Below, in pieces: positions 12,269-24,786 of a stretch of 64,000 bases of DNA. The notes under the pieces are model-generated. The model saw only the letters and a program-made list of their open reading frames with translations, did not search any database and had not been told where the DNA came from. The stretch is taken from contig CM028338.1 of the NCBI GenBank assembly GCA_016647705.1, forward strand, positions 23,085,577-23,149,576, in the 5' to 3' direction. How positions within the stretch are numbered: the first letter of the stretch is position 1; each line of letters begins with the position of its first letter. A program made the translations under genes and the position numbers. The stretch comes from Eucommia ulmoides (taxonomy: Eukaryota; Streptophyta; Magnoliopsida; Garryales; Eucommiaceae).

Positions 12269-15200
12269 ATGGAGGATATAGAGGAACGACCGAGCGAACC
12301 TATCCAGGTAGCCCAACTGAAAGATGATATGGTTGGGTTGAAACAGTCTGTGGGTCAGATTTTTGAACTCCTGCAACAACTTTACCACTCTCAGGAAAAC
12401 CCTGTAACCTTTATTCAAACCCCGAACCCAATGAAACCAATAACCAACCATCAGCCCTCCAGTTCCCAAGGCCTTAGCCCCATTACCGAAGTAACAATCC
12501 CTACTAAACCTCAGCCACAAGTCACTCCAACTTTGACTGACCCAAACCTAAGTACTACCTAGGATAAACCAAATACTATTCCAATTATGCTAGAAATAAA
12601 TGAGTAATTCAAAAGAGAGGTGAAAGAGTAATTTGAGAAAACATCCCTACTAACAGATATACTACTACAAATGGAAAGGAACTTTACGAAGTAAAGAAGG
12701 GAGAGTTGGGAGAAAGTGCCCGATTCCTCGAGTTGTCCTTTTTACCTCAAGTAAAGTTCCCCGACAACTTCGTCATGCCCACAATCACGAAATACGATGG
12801 GTTAGGGTGCCCAGATTGGCACATCCATAGGTATAAGAATGAAATGAGAGTATCCACAATGAGGCATTATCCGTCCAACTTTTCCAACAATTGTTAGACG
12901 AACTTGCCTCTTGTTGGTACTCGACAATAGAACATTCGAAGGTGAAGACGTTCCAAGACATAGTTAAGGTTTTCTATGAATAATATGGCTATAATCAAGA
13001 AGTATCACTAGATAAGATTTCTCTCCAAACCTCTATTAGGAAGAGTGGGGAAAGTTTTTGAGAATATGCTATACGATAGAGGAATAGAGCCGCACAAGTA
13101 GTACCGCCAATGAAGGAGGCCAAGATGGTCCAAATATTCGTCTAGGCTCAGCCTCACTCTTACTACAAGCCTTTATTGAACACACTGAATAGATCATTCT
13201 TCAATGTGATCCTTCGAGGGGAGTATATAGAAGAAGGCGTTAGGACCGACAGAATTCAGAAACTAACTGAGTAGGAACGTAAGAGAGAAACACCTAAGAA
13301 AAAAGAACCTGAGGTGGATGGTGGCCGCAATTTAAGCGTCACCACTTTCACCGCAAGCGTACGGATCAATTTTTAGTACATGGACCTTTCGGTCGGGTAT
13401 CGTATCCACAGGGATTAGTTGAGATTACTATCGACTACTGTGATTATCATAACCTAATTTTATCGAGGCACTAAAAATGGAATATAAAATTTAATACTAA
13501 TGCTAAAATACTAATTTAACTATACTAATTACTAATATGAGATAGTTATGGGATGGATTATCTAGGGATTAACTTTATTTACTTAAACGCATTTGATTTC
13601 GTTTAGTTTACAATAATAGTATTCGACCTATTTGACAATCTTGGTATCTAAAACTCCTCTCATGAGTGTAAGACGGGGGAATACGCAACTTCGTGTCAAT
13701 GAAGAAGTCCCCCTCAATGTCTTAACGACCCTAGGTTGCGTGAGTCTTGCCCCAACGTCATTGATTGCACACAAAATCTCAGTTCGTAAACTCCCCCGTC
13801 ACCTCTCCCGAGTGTAAGATGAGGGAATACGTGACTTTACGTCAATGCCAAAGTCCCCCTCAACGTCTTAACGACTCTAGGTCATGTGAGTCTCACCCCA
13901 ACGTCATTGATTTCATGCGTTGTGTTTACCCTAGTCTAAATCCAGGGTTACCTCTTCCGAGCGTCAAACCCCATATTCTCGATATATCTAAACTAGCATA
14001 TAATCATGAAAATACAATAAACACATTCAAACATTGAAGAACAATCATTAAAGAAACACAACTCAACCAAAACGATATTTTTATAAATAATATTCATCCC
14101 TAAGATAATCCACATTTAGCCTATGGCCATAGCCGTTTATACAATTGAAACTAGGCTAAACATGCTCACACAATTATCGAATTTAAGAAATAAAAGGAAA
14201 AACGGATGAACTTAGCCGATATCCGAAGATTAGCCACTAAAACCGTCTACTGATCGATTCTCCTTCTCCGCGTGGTAATCTTCTCCTTTGGAATTATTTG
14301 AGCACTCCCCATACTCTCTTTATATTCTAAACTAAGCCCTAAGGGCTCTAATGGCCAAAGAGTAGCCAGGGAAGAGGAGAGGATATTTATAGGGAAAATA
14401 TCTAAACAAAATATCTAAACTATGCAGAGGTCACCGCTGCGGCAGTGGGTAGGTCGGTTGGATGTTCGCTGAGGCAGTGATGAAGATGGTGGAATAGGAA
14501 AAACATCATGTATTTTCACTGCCTAGGTGATGGGATCACTACCTAGGCGATGAGCTTTCAACAAGAATGGGGTCTTCTTTGCATTTTCATCACCGCGGCG
14601 GAGGTCTGGATGCCGCGACGGTGGGCTTCTTTCAGAATCTTACCTCCTTACTCATTTTCCCACTGTTCTTCCACCGTTCTTGATACGATTTGATCGTTTA
14701 TGCTCCATTTTCCTACATTTTTACCCTACACACCTATTTTAATACAAAAAGAATAAAAACATAATAAACGTACTAAAAAACTAACAATTTTGGTTTGGAA
14801 ATAGATTGGTAGATCACACCTATTAGTGGCAATGGAAGGCCAATGTCAAAGGAACCAGCAGAACTTCCGACATCAGTAAAAACCCTACGAACCAAATCCT
14901 CCCAAGATTAAAAACCAAATCTTCCAAAAGTAGCCACCTCAATTTACACCACCGCCTTAATTTGCTCATTTTCTAACCCGAGCATACAACCCATATCTAT
15001 ATCAACCTTCTTCTAAAGCTCCGCCAAGACCTCTAAACCCATCCAACTACCAATAGAATTACAAATCCAATCAGCAATACAGAGAACCAAGGCAATTCAC
15101 CCCTCTGCCTGTAAACCTTTCTTGGATTTCTTAGGAATGTGTTAAAAACAAAATGCTTGAGCCTATACCCCCAAAGCAACTGAACTTCAATAGCCTATAC

Positions 15201-15600
15201 TACAACCCAAATCTGTTCTACGCTTATCATTCTAGAGTAACGGGTCACCATACCAATAACTATATCTCTTTGAAACACAAAATACAAAAGTTGATAAAAG
15301 CCAAGGTGATATGTTTCCCAAAAAGGGGGAGACAACTTAGCCTAACTATCAACAAAACCTATTACCAAGGTATGATAACTCAACTCCAATTGTTAACATG
15401 GTCAGATGAGATTGGAAAACCGATTCAAACGATTATACTAGAATACAAAAAACTGATCCCAAACCACTTGGAGCATTATGGGAAGAAGCCCAAAATTGCT
15501 TTAAAGCCTATTGGATAGACATGTCCTCACCTACGAATGATAGACTTATTTCTCCTACTAGTTGGGAAAATAAATTTGACGAAGAAGACAATAAGGGTAA
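12269..15600 (+). pseudogene. gag remnant of Tat-1, split by a solo LTR
   Basis: Starts MEDIEERPSEP, followed by a proline- and glutamine-rich segment (12,400-12,560). The gag core begins near 12,700 with FLPQVKFPDNF and KYDGLGCPDWHIHRY, the KYDG.GCP..H block of Tat-lineage gag. It resumes right of the LTR at 14,826 and includes a zinc-knuckle-like region near 15,213-15,310 (YAYHSRVTGHHTNN..LKHK). Its counterpart in Tat-2 is 48,957-50,820. Gag forms the particle and binds RNA. Broken, with many breaks. Confidence 0.8.
13319..14825 (-). mobile_element. solo LTR of the Athila-like family with target duplication
   Basis: Minus-orientation LTR of 1,507 bases. On the plus strand it starts TGGTGGCC..ACCGCAAGCG and ends GATCACACCTATTA. 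Flanks are GTGGA (13,314-13,318) and GTGGC (14,826-14,830), a 5 bp duplication with one mismatch. The uninterrupted Tat-2 copy reads CCTGAAGTGGCAATGG at 49,981, which confirms the site. It contains one full and one partial ~190 bp module (13,632-13,915), a minus-strand TATAAATA box (14,384-14,391) and CCGC/GCGG palindromes (14,428-14,625). Confidence 0.93.
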
Positions 15601-17517
15601 GGGACATATGATAGATGAAAATTCAGAACTAATAGGTGAAGAAGGAGGAACCTCTCAAGGGAGAAAATAAATAGACCAGAAGTAGGTAGAAATTGATACG
15701 TTGAACAAAAATGTCACCGATATAACTGTCGTAGTCGGATAAGTCTTGAACGTATATCAACTACCCAAGAAAAAACCTCCGAGAAACAAAATGTTGCTCC
15801 CACCTAAGAAAATATTTAACCTCAATTCCCTAAGTTAGGATGATGAGGAGGACGAATCTTTCCAAGCCACGGAAACCTGGTGGCAAAATAATCCCCCTGC
15901 CAAGTAGAACTTCAGAACCCAGGGTAGACGATCAAGTTATCCGAATCAGAAAAATCCCTAGATTAACATGCTCAACTGTAGCTTTATGAAGCTAAACCTT
16001 GACCAGCCCTGGGGCTTAGAAGTTTCTCACTTCACCGTATAACCGCAAGCTTGTTAGAACCTGATAATAATCTGACCAAGAACCATACTAACCTTCGAAA
16101 CACCAAAGCAATAACCGGTTAAATACTTAAAAGAGGTGCCTTGGAACTACTCTACAACGATCAAAACCAATATTGCAAGGACAGTTACCAAGTTGACGAG
16201 GTCGGAGGTATTACTCAGAGTAGGAGAATATTTGTCGCCCCAGATCTACTATAACTACCATACAAAGAACCCAAGGGTATCCCCAAGAAGACTATTACTG
16301 ATGAGGAAGTACAAGAATTTCTAAAGGCAATTAAGAACATTGAGTACAAGGTCGTCGAGCAATTGAGCAAACCACTGACATAGATTTCGATCCTATAATT
16401 GCTAATGAGCTCTGAAGTACAGCGAAATATACTACTGAAAGTCCTCAATGAGGCCCACATACCAAGTTCCATATCACAGGATCACTTCAAGAATATAGTG
16501 GAGAATATACTTAGCGCCAAACTCGTAACCTTTACAGACGATGAGATACTATCTGAAAGAACTAGGCACATCAAACCTCTCAACATATCAATGTGGTATC
16601 GGGATTTCATCATCTCTAGAGTTCTGGTAGACAACGAGTCTACACTCAACATATGTCCTCTGCGTACGTTGAAGAAGATAGGGGTAAACAAGGACCGAAT
16701 TTGGAATACTACTATCATCATCAGAGCCTTTGACGGTGAGAAGAGATAGTATGTAGGAGAAATTACACTACCAATCGTTATAGGCTTGGTCACTTTTCAA
16801 GTAGACCTGCATGTTTTAGGCATATCGGCTGTCTATAACCTGTTCCTCGGAAGGCCCTGGATATACTTAACTGGGGCAATTCCCTCATACCTCCACCAAA
16901 AGAGGAAATTTATCTTCGATAATAGTATTATCACCATCTATGCTGAAGAAGATCATGCCATCTACTGAACTCCTACTGAACCTATAATAGTATCCGAGCA
17001 TGCCAACCAAGCAGCTTACTTCCAGGCATTCGACATTGCAAGTGCTTCATACGTTCGAGAATGAAGTCTACCACCAACACCCAGATTATTCACTGCTACC
17101 ATTCTGTTGGCTACCCACACGAACATCATGAACTATAACCTGAAGATAGACATCGACAAAGGCACAGCAAGAATGCAATCCTTATTATAGATTAGACAGA
17201 AGCTAGACACCTACGGACTGGGATTTGATCCAAGCCTAAATAGGGGATTTGACAAATGACTTGGGAAGAATGGAGAATTGGGGATGATACATCATATGCG
17301 AGTCAACTTTCCGTTCGCAACTATCACAGTCCAAGATGATAAAGAAGATAAAAAAGAAAAACCAGACTTCGTGATAATCCCCTAATGAACCAAGCCTAAC
17401 CTTCCAGCACCATGGTCAGATGAGTTAGTTTGTATGATCAACGAGGAAGGAGATGATGTCAGAGCAGCAGAGCTAACTAGTAGCCTCAACAATTGGGAAA
17501 TTCATCTAATGCCAGTG
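15600..17517 (+). pseudogene. end of gag and protease remnant of Tat-1
   Basis: The protease segment lies near 16,399-16,970. VLVDNESTLNICPLRTLKKI at about 16,621 aligns with the VLVDNGS.LN..P..TL.K block of Tat-lineage aspartic protease, followed by FDGEKR and FLGRPWI. Upstream, EVQRNILLKVLNEAHIP resembles the conserved ALLKVLNEAHVP block. The counterpart is 51,082-51,960 in Tat-2. The protease matures the polyprotein. Broken, with several breaks. Confidence 0.8.
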
Positions 17518-17704
17518 TGACGAGGAGCTCAGTAATCAATAAATCACCTGTAACATCTCTTATCTGACTAGCCACCCGATAGCAGAGATTATTATATCTC
17601 TAGGCTCTTTTTTAACTTTTTGAATTTCTCTTTTTCTACTGCAATATTAGACTTACTAAGATAATAACATATTTAAAATAAGATTTTTGTGTTTACTTTA
17701 TAGG
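17518..17704 (+). other. intron-like spacer between protease and RT
   Basis: AT- and T-rich, non-coding spacer (TTTTTTAACTTTTTGAATTTCTC..) ending TTTACTTTATAG, a good plant acceptor. Ogre elements are known to have an intron between the gag-protease and RT frames that is partly spliced, and this is the expected place. The donor is not clear by eye. Identification rests on position and composition. Confidence 0.5.
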
Positions 17705-19340
17705 CGCCTAAATAAACTTGAATATAATCCATATAATAATGAACTACATCTTTCTAACGAGTATAATTTAGACAAGGAAACAAATCGGGAATTATTAGAA
17801 ATCAAGATGGAAGATGATCCTATTCTCGAGAACATCGAGGAGGTACGAAGAGCCTTAGAAAAATTCAATGAACGACCAATCCCTAGTCAAGACAAGACTA
17901 AAATAGTGAACCTAGGAGATCCAAAAAATCTAAGGGAAACAAAGATTGGGAAATTGATCACTAGCCAAGAGAGAGAAGAGTTGATATCCCTGTTAAAGGA
18001 ATATTAGGATGTTTTTGCATGGTCTTATGATGATATGGTAGAACTATTAACCAACATTGTAACACATAAGCGTCCCATCAAAGAGAAAGTCAGGCCAATC
18101 AAGCAGAAGCTTCGAAAGATGCAACTCAATATCAACCTGAAAGTTAAAAAAGAGATTATGTAGCAGTTCGAAGCTCACCTCATCGAAGTCTGTACTTATT
18201 ACGAGTAGTTGAGTAACATAGTACCAACACCCAAGAAAGACGGAAGAATTTGGGTCTGTGTTGACTATAGAGGCCTCAATGGAGCAAGCCCAAATGATGA
18301 CTTCCCACTGCCAAATATCCACATTATCCTAAACAATACTGCCAGGTGTAGGATTTCGTCCTTTGTGGACGGATTCTGCGGGTACAACCAGATTCTAGTC
18401 AACGAGAGAGACAAGTAGAAGACCACCTTCACCACGCCTTGGGGGGTATTCTGTTATCAATTCATTCCATTTGTACTTAAGAACATAGGAGCAACTTATT
18501 AGAGGGCTATGACAACTTTATGCCATGACATGATCTACAAAGAAATAGAGGTATGCGTGGATGACATGATAGTGAAATTAAGGGACGATGAAGACCATCT
18601 AGAACACTTGAAGAAAATGTTCAAACGCCTTCGAAAATTTCAGTTGAAACTCAACTCGGCTAAGTGTGCATTCGGAGTAGTGTCTCGTAGGCTACTCAGA
18701 TTTATAGTTAAACGACGGAGTATCAAAATTGATCCTACCAAGATTAAATCCATAATTAAAATGCCTGCACCAAGAATTGAAAAGAAAATTTGTGGTTTCC
18801 TTGGGAGAGTGAATTTCATTGCCCGTTTTATTTCGCAACTGACAGTAACCTGTGAACTGATCTTCAAACTACTGAGAAAGAAATCAAACGAGAAATGGAA
18901 CAAAGAATTCCAGGATGCCTTGGAGAAAGTTAAATCCTATCTATTGAACCCTCCTATCTTGGCACCACCCCAACAAGGAAGACGGTTGTTCCTATACCTT
19001 ACGGTCTTAAAAAGTTCTATGGGTGCAATGTTAGGACAACATAACAGTTCAAGTAAGAAGGAACAAGCCATCTACTATGTCTGCAAAAGATTCCTCTCAT
19101 ACGAAGAAAGATACTCGAAACTAGAGAAAACTTTTTGTGTATTAGCCTAGACTGCTCAAAGGTTGCGTCACTATCAGTTGAAATTTACTACTCACTTAAT
19201 AGCCAAAAAGGATTATCCAAGTAGAAAATGTTGTTGACTGAGTTCGACATTATATATGTGACTCAAAGAGTAGTGAAAGGCTAAGCAATCGCCAACCAAC
19301 TTGCTCATAACCCAAGAGTTAACGAAAGGTCCATGGAGAC
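17705..19340 (+). pseudogene. reverse transcriptase and RNase H remnant of Tat-1
   Basis: RT motifs in order: VCVDYRGLNGASPNDDFPLP near 18,255, FVDGFCGYNQI near 18,362, CVDDMIVK near 18,553 (the YVDD box position), CAFGV, then the RNase H connection KFGFLGR-like CGFLGRVNFIARF near 18,790. RNase H begins near 18,990 with LYLTV and MGAMLGQH, then AIYYVCKRF. The order and wording are those of the Tat lineage. These domains copy RNA into DNA and remove the RNA strand. Broken, with several breaks. Confidence 0.88.
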
Positions 19341-19379
19341 TGAGTTTCTAGACAAACTTGTTGTATTACTGAATAGCGA

Positions 19380-19860
19380 TAAGGACTAGCAGATATGGTA
19401 AATGTACTTCGATGGAGCTAGCAACTTGAAAGGGGCCAGCATTGGTGTCATCCTAATATATCCGCAAGGTTAATACTTTCTAATCGTACCTAAGGTAAAG
19501 TTCACCAACACAAACAACACCACCGAGTACGAAGCCCGTATAATGGGTTTAGAGTTGGCAAAAACTTGAAAATCAAAGAACTGATAGTATACGAGGACTT
19601 AGGGCGGATCATAAACCAGATCACCGACAAATACTCGACAAAAGATGCCAAACTGATCTGGTACAACAATTACCTACTTGACCTTTGTGAAGCGTTCTCA
19701 AAGATTGAGTTCGAACACGTTCGAACACATACCACGGCTTAAGAATGATTTTGCTGATGCCCTTGCAACGTTAGCATCCATGATATCAGTGATTAATGAC
19801 GAAGATGAGGAGATTCCCGTAACTATTGAGATATACCAACAACCATCTTATTGCAACTAG
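19380..19860 (+). pseudogene. second (archaeal-type) RNase H remnant of Tat-1
   Basis: MYFDGASNLKGASIGVIL near 19,403 is the start of the extra RNase H domain that sits between RNase H and integrase in Tat/Ogre elements; TNNTTEYEA follows near 19,512 and FADALATLASM near 19,751 closes it. Its presence is the main ground for calling the lineage. Broken, with several breaks. Confidence 0.85.
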
Positions 19861-20084
19861 GTAGAGGCTAAAGATGATGAAGAACCTTGGTACGTTGATA
19901 TCTTAAGGTTCTTAAGAAAACAAGAATATCCTGAAGGAGCTGATAGCCTGAGTCGGAGAACCTTGCGAAGACTAGTAGGCCAATTGCTTCTCAACAGTAA
20001 CACCCTATATAAGAGATCACCAGACTTGGGTCCCTTAAGGTGTGTGGTCGCTCGAGAAGTAGTACAACTCATAAAAGAGGCTCC

Positions 20085-21060
20085 TAGCGGAGTGTGAGAA
20101 CTACACATGAGCGGATTCATATTATCCAAAAATATCCTACGAACTGGCCACTTTTAGTTAACCATGGAGGGCAATTGTATAAACTTCGTGAGAAGATGTT
20201 AGACGTGCCAAGTGCACGATAACCAGATCCATTTATCCTCGACAGACTTGCATTAGCTAGCGGCCCCATGGCCTTTCTCAATGTGGGGAATGGATGCCAT
20301 AGGTCCAATAACGCCGATGGTACCAAGCGGACGCCAATTCATCCTAATGGCTATAGATTACTTCACTTAGTGGGTGGAGATGGTTTCCTTTACTCACGTC
20401 ACCCAGAGGACTGTAACGAGGTTCTTTAAGGAGAATATTTTGTCACGTTATGGAGTACCTCAAGCCTTCATATCCGATAATGCCCAAAACCTAAAAGGAG
20501 GTATGATGAAAGCCATTTGTAGTCAGTTCAGGGAAAAACACAGGAATTCCGTACCCTACTAGCCGAAAATGAATGGAGCAATAGAAGTCGCCAACAAGAA
20601 CATTAAGGTTATCCTGAGAAAAATGATAAATAACTACAAAGAATGGGATGAGATGCTCCATTCGCTTTGATAGCTTATCGAACATCGATCAGAACATCAA
20701 CTGGAGCCATGCCATATTCATTAGTATATGGAATCGAAGCTATGATCCTAGCAGAGGTAGAAATTCCCTCTCTTAGGATTCTAGTCAAAGCCAAGTTAGA
20801 TGAGGTCGAATGGGTACAACAGAGACTTAACCAACAATGCTTGATAGACGAAAAAAACCTCACTGCTATATGCCACATACAATGCTATCGAAAGAGGATG
20901 GCTAGCGCTTACAACAAGAAGATCTTCCCATTCCAAGACGAAGCTAAAGAAAAAATTTCCCTAAACTGGGAAGGACCTTTTGTTGTCAAGAAAGTGTTAG
21001 GGTATGGGGCTTTAATACTTTAAGAGATGGATGGAGAAGAGTTCCCATAGCCCATTAACG
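20085..21060 (+). pseudogene. integrase remnant of Tat-1
   Basis: The end of the zinc-binding region is near 20,195 (C..CQVH). The catalytic core shows WVEMVSFTHVTQRTVTRFF near 20,371, SRYGVPQAFISDNAQN near 20,440 and MNGAIE-like text near 20,568, with D, D and E positions of the integrase core. It continues to RTSIRTSTGAMPYSLVYG near 20,680 and ends in the GPFVVKKVLGYGALIL block near 20,970. Integrase inserts the DNA copy. Broken, with several breaks. Confidence 0.87.
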
Positions 21061-21159
21061 TTGATGTGGTAAAGAAATTCTACACCAAAAAAGAAAAACC
21101 TAGACTTTCAATCGGAAGGATGTGAGGGAAAAAAAAACATTAAATTAGTACGATATGAG

Positions 21160-21320
21160 GACGTAGTGAAAACCCAAAAGGGCTCTGCGTGCAAAAAATG
21201 TAGGGATCATCGCAAGATACAAAACCACCAACCCAGTGCAAACCTGAGAGGGCGCTGAGGTGCAAAAATGTGGTAGTTGGCCTTAGTGAAAACCTGAAAG
21301 GGCACTAAGGGCAAAAATGG
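21160..21320 (+). repeat. three GTGAAAACC..GGGC short repeats after pol
   Basis: GTGAAAACCCAAAAGGGCTC (21,168), GTGCAAACCTGAGAGGGCGC (21,236) and GTGAAAACCTGAAAGGGCAC (21,287), each followed by a GGGCAAAAA-like phrase. Similar text follows integrase in other Tat elements as I know them. A pure A run follows at 21,334-21,354. Confidence 0.75.
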
Positions 21321-21354
21321 CAAACACAAACAATAAAAAAAAAAAAAAAAAAAA

Positions 21355-22570
21355 CCGAAGACATCAGATTTTGGCCAGAACTTTGCTTATCTGAGGATTT
21401 TGGATTCATCTAAAGACCAATGTACTATAACTGGGTTGACTAAATCAAAGAATTTGATTGATAATTCTGTGGACTTTGAGATACAAAATAAGACGGGTTG
21501 GAAGCTCCAAGAGATCTGGAAGCCTTCGATAAGTGACCAAGTCTAAGTTTGTACTCCTAAGGAATAGAAAACTTCTAAAAATGGATAATATACTTGACTA
21601 TGCATAGAAAACTCTAACTTCTAATTATTTATATGCTATACTTTTTCATGACTAGCATTTCAGTACAAATTAGTAGAAAAGACCAATGACATAAGATAAG
21701 AGTAATGGAAGCAAGACAAACTTGACATATTATCTATAACCCAATTCCATGTAAGGATATCTAACGTCATCACCGAACCAACCATACATAACGCCTCAAA
21801 TTCCCACGACAACTGCTAGTAACGATATAACCTTTACGTATACTATCTTATGATCCAAATTAAGAAGCCACAAAACCAAAAAAGCACCGCGCACCATAGG
21901 AAGTCATATTTTCAACCATGAGACAAGTTCGGTATACTTTAAAGACTACCTCTAGGAAGCATCCTTGATAAAAGAAGAAAGACCCTCGCCAGACGAATAT
22001 CTGCCAATTCCTGAAGAAACAAGCTAGTGTACACCGTCCAGACAACAAGATCAAGGAACAAAGACATGGTTTTATTTTCTTCTGACAAAAATGTAGGAAA
22101 TGAACATGGCTCACCAAAATGTTGGCCTACAAAGCTAAAACATTTGAAGCAAAATGGACTAAAACCAAAACGAGAAGGTTCACCTTCTAATTATGATAAA
22201 CAGTAAGCCTTGACAATATAGGTAATCACTTTTACCAACCCTTGACTAGACAAAATTCATGAAACTGCACGCCGAGGAGGTTACGCTATTAGAAAAACTC
22301 CTGAAATTCGTTACCCCGACAAATGGTGAGACAGATCAATTTAGCTTTATAATCTTGTAGTTAATCAGTCTCCTCCCTGACCTACAGGCTGGGGCATACT
22401 TTACACTATTGATAATCACGAATCGCACAATAGGATATTCCGGATTAGTTTCCCCAATGGACCTTATCTAGTTGTTGCCTTACTCTACGGCTGGGGCACA
22501 TTTCATCATATCCATATTTTTCTGATGGAAACAACGCTCATTTTATCTCACAATAAGAAATAAATGCCTC
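21355..22570 (+). other. Tat-1 3' non-coding region, first part
   Basis: About 1.2 kb without a recognisable gene. Minus-strand frame 21,860-22,117 has no known motif. Near 22,375 and 22,480 the phrase CTACAGGCTGGGGCAYA / CTACGGCTGGGGCACA introduces the GGGGCACATTAT hairpin family seen further on. Confidence 0.55.
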
Positions 22571-24030
22571 AATCAAAATGAACTTGCCTAGGAACTACTT
22601 GTCAGTTTGATTCCCAGAAATACCCGGGATACGTAAGAAACCCTTGTGAATTCAGTTGACAAATTTAAACTCATCAAAGCCCTAGGAACTACGTGTCAGA
22701 CTGATTCCCGACAACGTCCGGGATATGTCGAAAACACTTACGGGTTCGGTTAACAAGCTTTAGCCCAACCATGTGCGATGAACTGCGTGCTGACCTGATT
22801 TTCAGTTATTTGAGATACGTAGGCAACGTTTACAAGGTTCGGTTGTGCCCTTTAAGCTACAAACTATTCATGCTCATTGAACTAAGTGTCAATTAGATTC
22901 CTTGTGCAAAACAAGAATATATAGTAGTATTTCGACCAGATCCTTGTTAGATCACCAAGGAACGTAAGAAACCCAAGTGGGTTTAGTCAAAATAAAAAGG
23001 AGAGACAAATATCATCTTTATGACACTCTCTCAGACCTAGACCAGGGCATATCTCTAAGAATAGTCGGTTGACCCTCCTAAGAAGATATACATGCACTTT
23101 CCTTGTTTGCCAAACAATAGACGATTTTTAACCAGGAAACTACGTCCAATCTGACTCTTGACAAAACTCGGGACATGTACGAACCCTTCTCCGGTCAGCA
23201 TTGACAAAAATCCCACATCAATAGGGATTTAATCACGTCATCAACAATAAAAATCCCTACAGAGTCACATTAAACAATACGATCCCCATAGAGCTTCTCA
23301 TTGACGAATCCCCCAATTAATTAGGATTAAACTAGACCAAGCATGACAATAACCCTCCAATCCCGATCTAACCATACTAGACTTAAACCAACCGATAAAG
23401 AATTAGGTGTCGACCTTAGTCTTGGTAAGCACTAGGACACGCAAAACCTTTACAGGTTGGGTTGTAATCTTAAACAAAATTCGTCCATCCCCAGTAGACT
23501 ACGCCTCAACCTATCATTGGTAGATCACTAAAGCACATAGGAGACCCAAGCTGGTCTAATCAAAACCAGAGAGATGTCAGCAATCACAACATTCTCTCGG
23601 CCTTATTTTAGGGTGCATCTCCCGAGACGTCACTTGACTTCATTAAGAAGCCGACTACCAATAATTTTATTAAGTAGATAATAAAGGGTACCTGTGCTTG
23701 AATTACGCATCGACCTAATTCTTGGTATATTACTAAGGTACGTGAGAATCCCTTGTGGGTACAATTAACAATCTGAGATAGCATAGCGAGGGCCGAACTA
23801 TATTTAGATTAGATTCCGGACCTAAGAACTCAGTGTATTCAGGTAACCTAGGTGGGTTTCGGTTATCTAGTGATTACCATCTAGAACCAGTAATACCAAA
23901 AGTACATAAACAATTCAACAAGGGTCTCCAAACTAAAACGAACACTACAAATCGCATGCTCAGTTCAGGATACAAAGGCAACCGTGTGGGCTCCACCGCA
24001 TCCTTGGAACGCTCAGGAGATAGTCCTGCG

Positions 24031-24048
24031 CCCCAGCTAGAGCTGGGG
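24031..24048 (+). other. CCCCAGCT..AGCTGGGG hairpin
   Basis: CCCCAGCTAGAGCTGGGG, an 8 bp perfect stem with a 2-base turn, followed by CATTATATC. Related hairpins followed by CAY/CATTATAT occur at 24,096, 24,307, 31,972, 32,029, 32,095 and 32,218. Confidence 0.75.
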
Positions 24049-24625
24049 AACATTATATCAAGTGTCTTAAACTTAGAATCTAATATGGGACTTACCCTAG
24101 CAAGAGTTGGGGCACATTATATCCGATTTTTCCATTGAGACTCTATGATAAGAGTCGCTCCAACTAGAACTAAGCGACATTATATCAGATCTTCTTCTTT
24201 TTGCAGAGTTGTTTGATATAAGACTCGCTCCAATCCCAATCATAATCAATGCAAAAATTAAAAAAAAAATAAAGACTATAATCCCAGGAATTGAACAAGC
24301 ATCATCGAGCCCCAGTCTACGACTAGGGAATATTTTACCCGAGGTTAAACTTTCCCCAGGAAGTTTTCTAGTCCTCGTCACATAATCCCAGGTGGGATGT
24401 AGCCAAGAAACTCCACTAAGTGTTGAGTTCTCCAAGGGTCTTTGCCCATTGTGAATTCTCTCAGTCATTTTCAATCTTATATCGTCACGACAACCCAGGA
24501 ATCAGTATCCCTAACCAAGAACCTGTTTCATCAAATATTGATAAACTTCACGAGTCTGAACTACATTTGACTTGATTCTTATTTAAGTCCGAGATATATA
24601 GGCGCCCCCCATGGGGGTTCGGTCA

Positions 24626-24786
24626 AGTAAGTCAATTTACTATTTTTTAATCAATCAATTCAATTTATTACTTTCAATCAATCAAGTTAATTTATTGTTT
24701 TTTGATTAATCAAGTTAATTTACTATTTTTCAAATCAATCAAGTTAATTTACTACTTTTTAATCAATCAATTAATCAAATTTACTT
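24626..24786 (+). repeat. 28-31 bp minisatellite in the Tat-1 3' region
   Basis: About five units of AATTTACTATTTTTAATCAATCAAGTT. The homologous place in Tat-0 (about 32,525) lacks it, so it arose in this copy's branch. Confidence 0.85.

Noticed and set aside
24097-24474. 125-codon minus-strand frame with a hydrophobic stretch
   Set aside because: Lies across the hairpin repeats of the Tat-1 3' region; the matching Tat-0 interval is not open, and no motif is recognisable.
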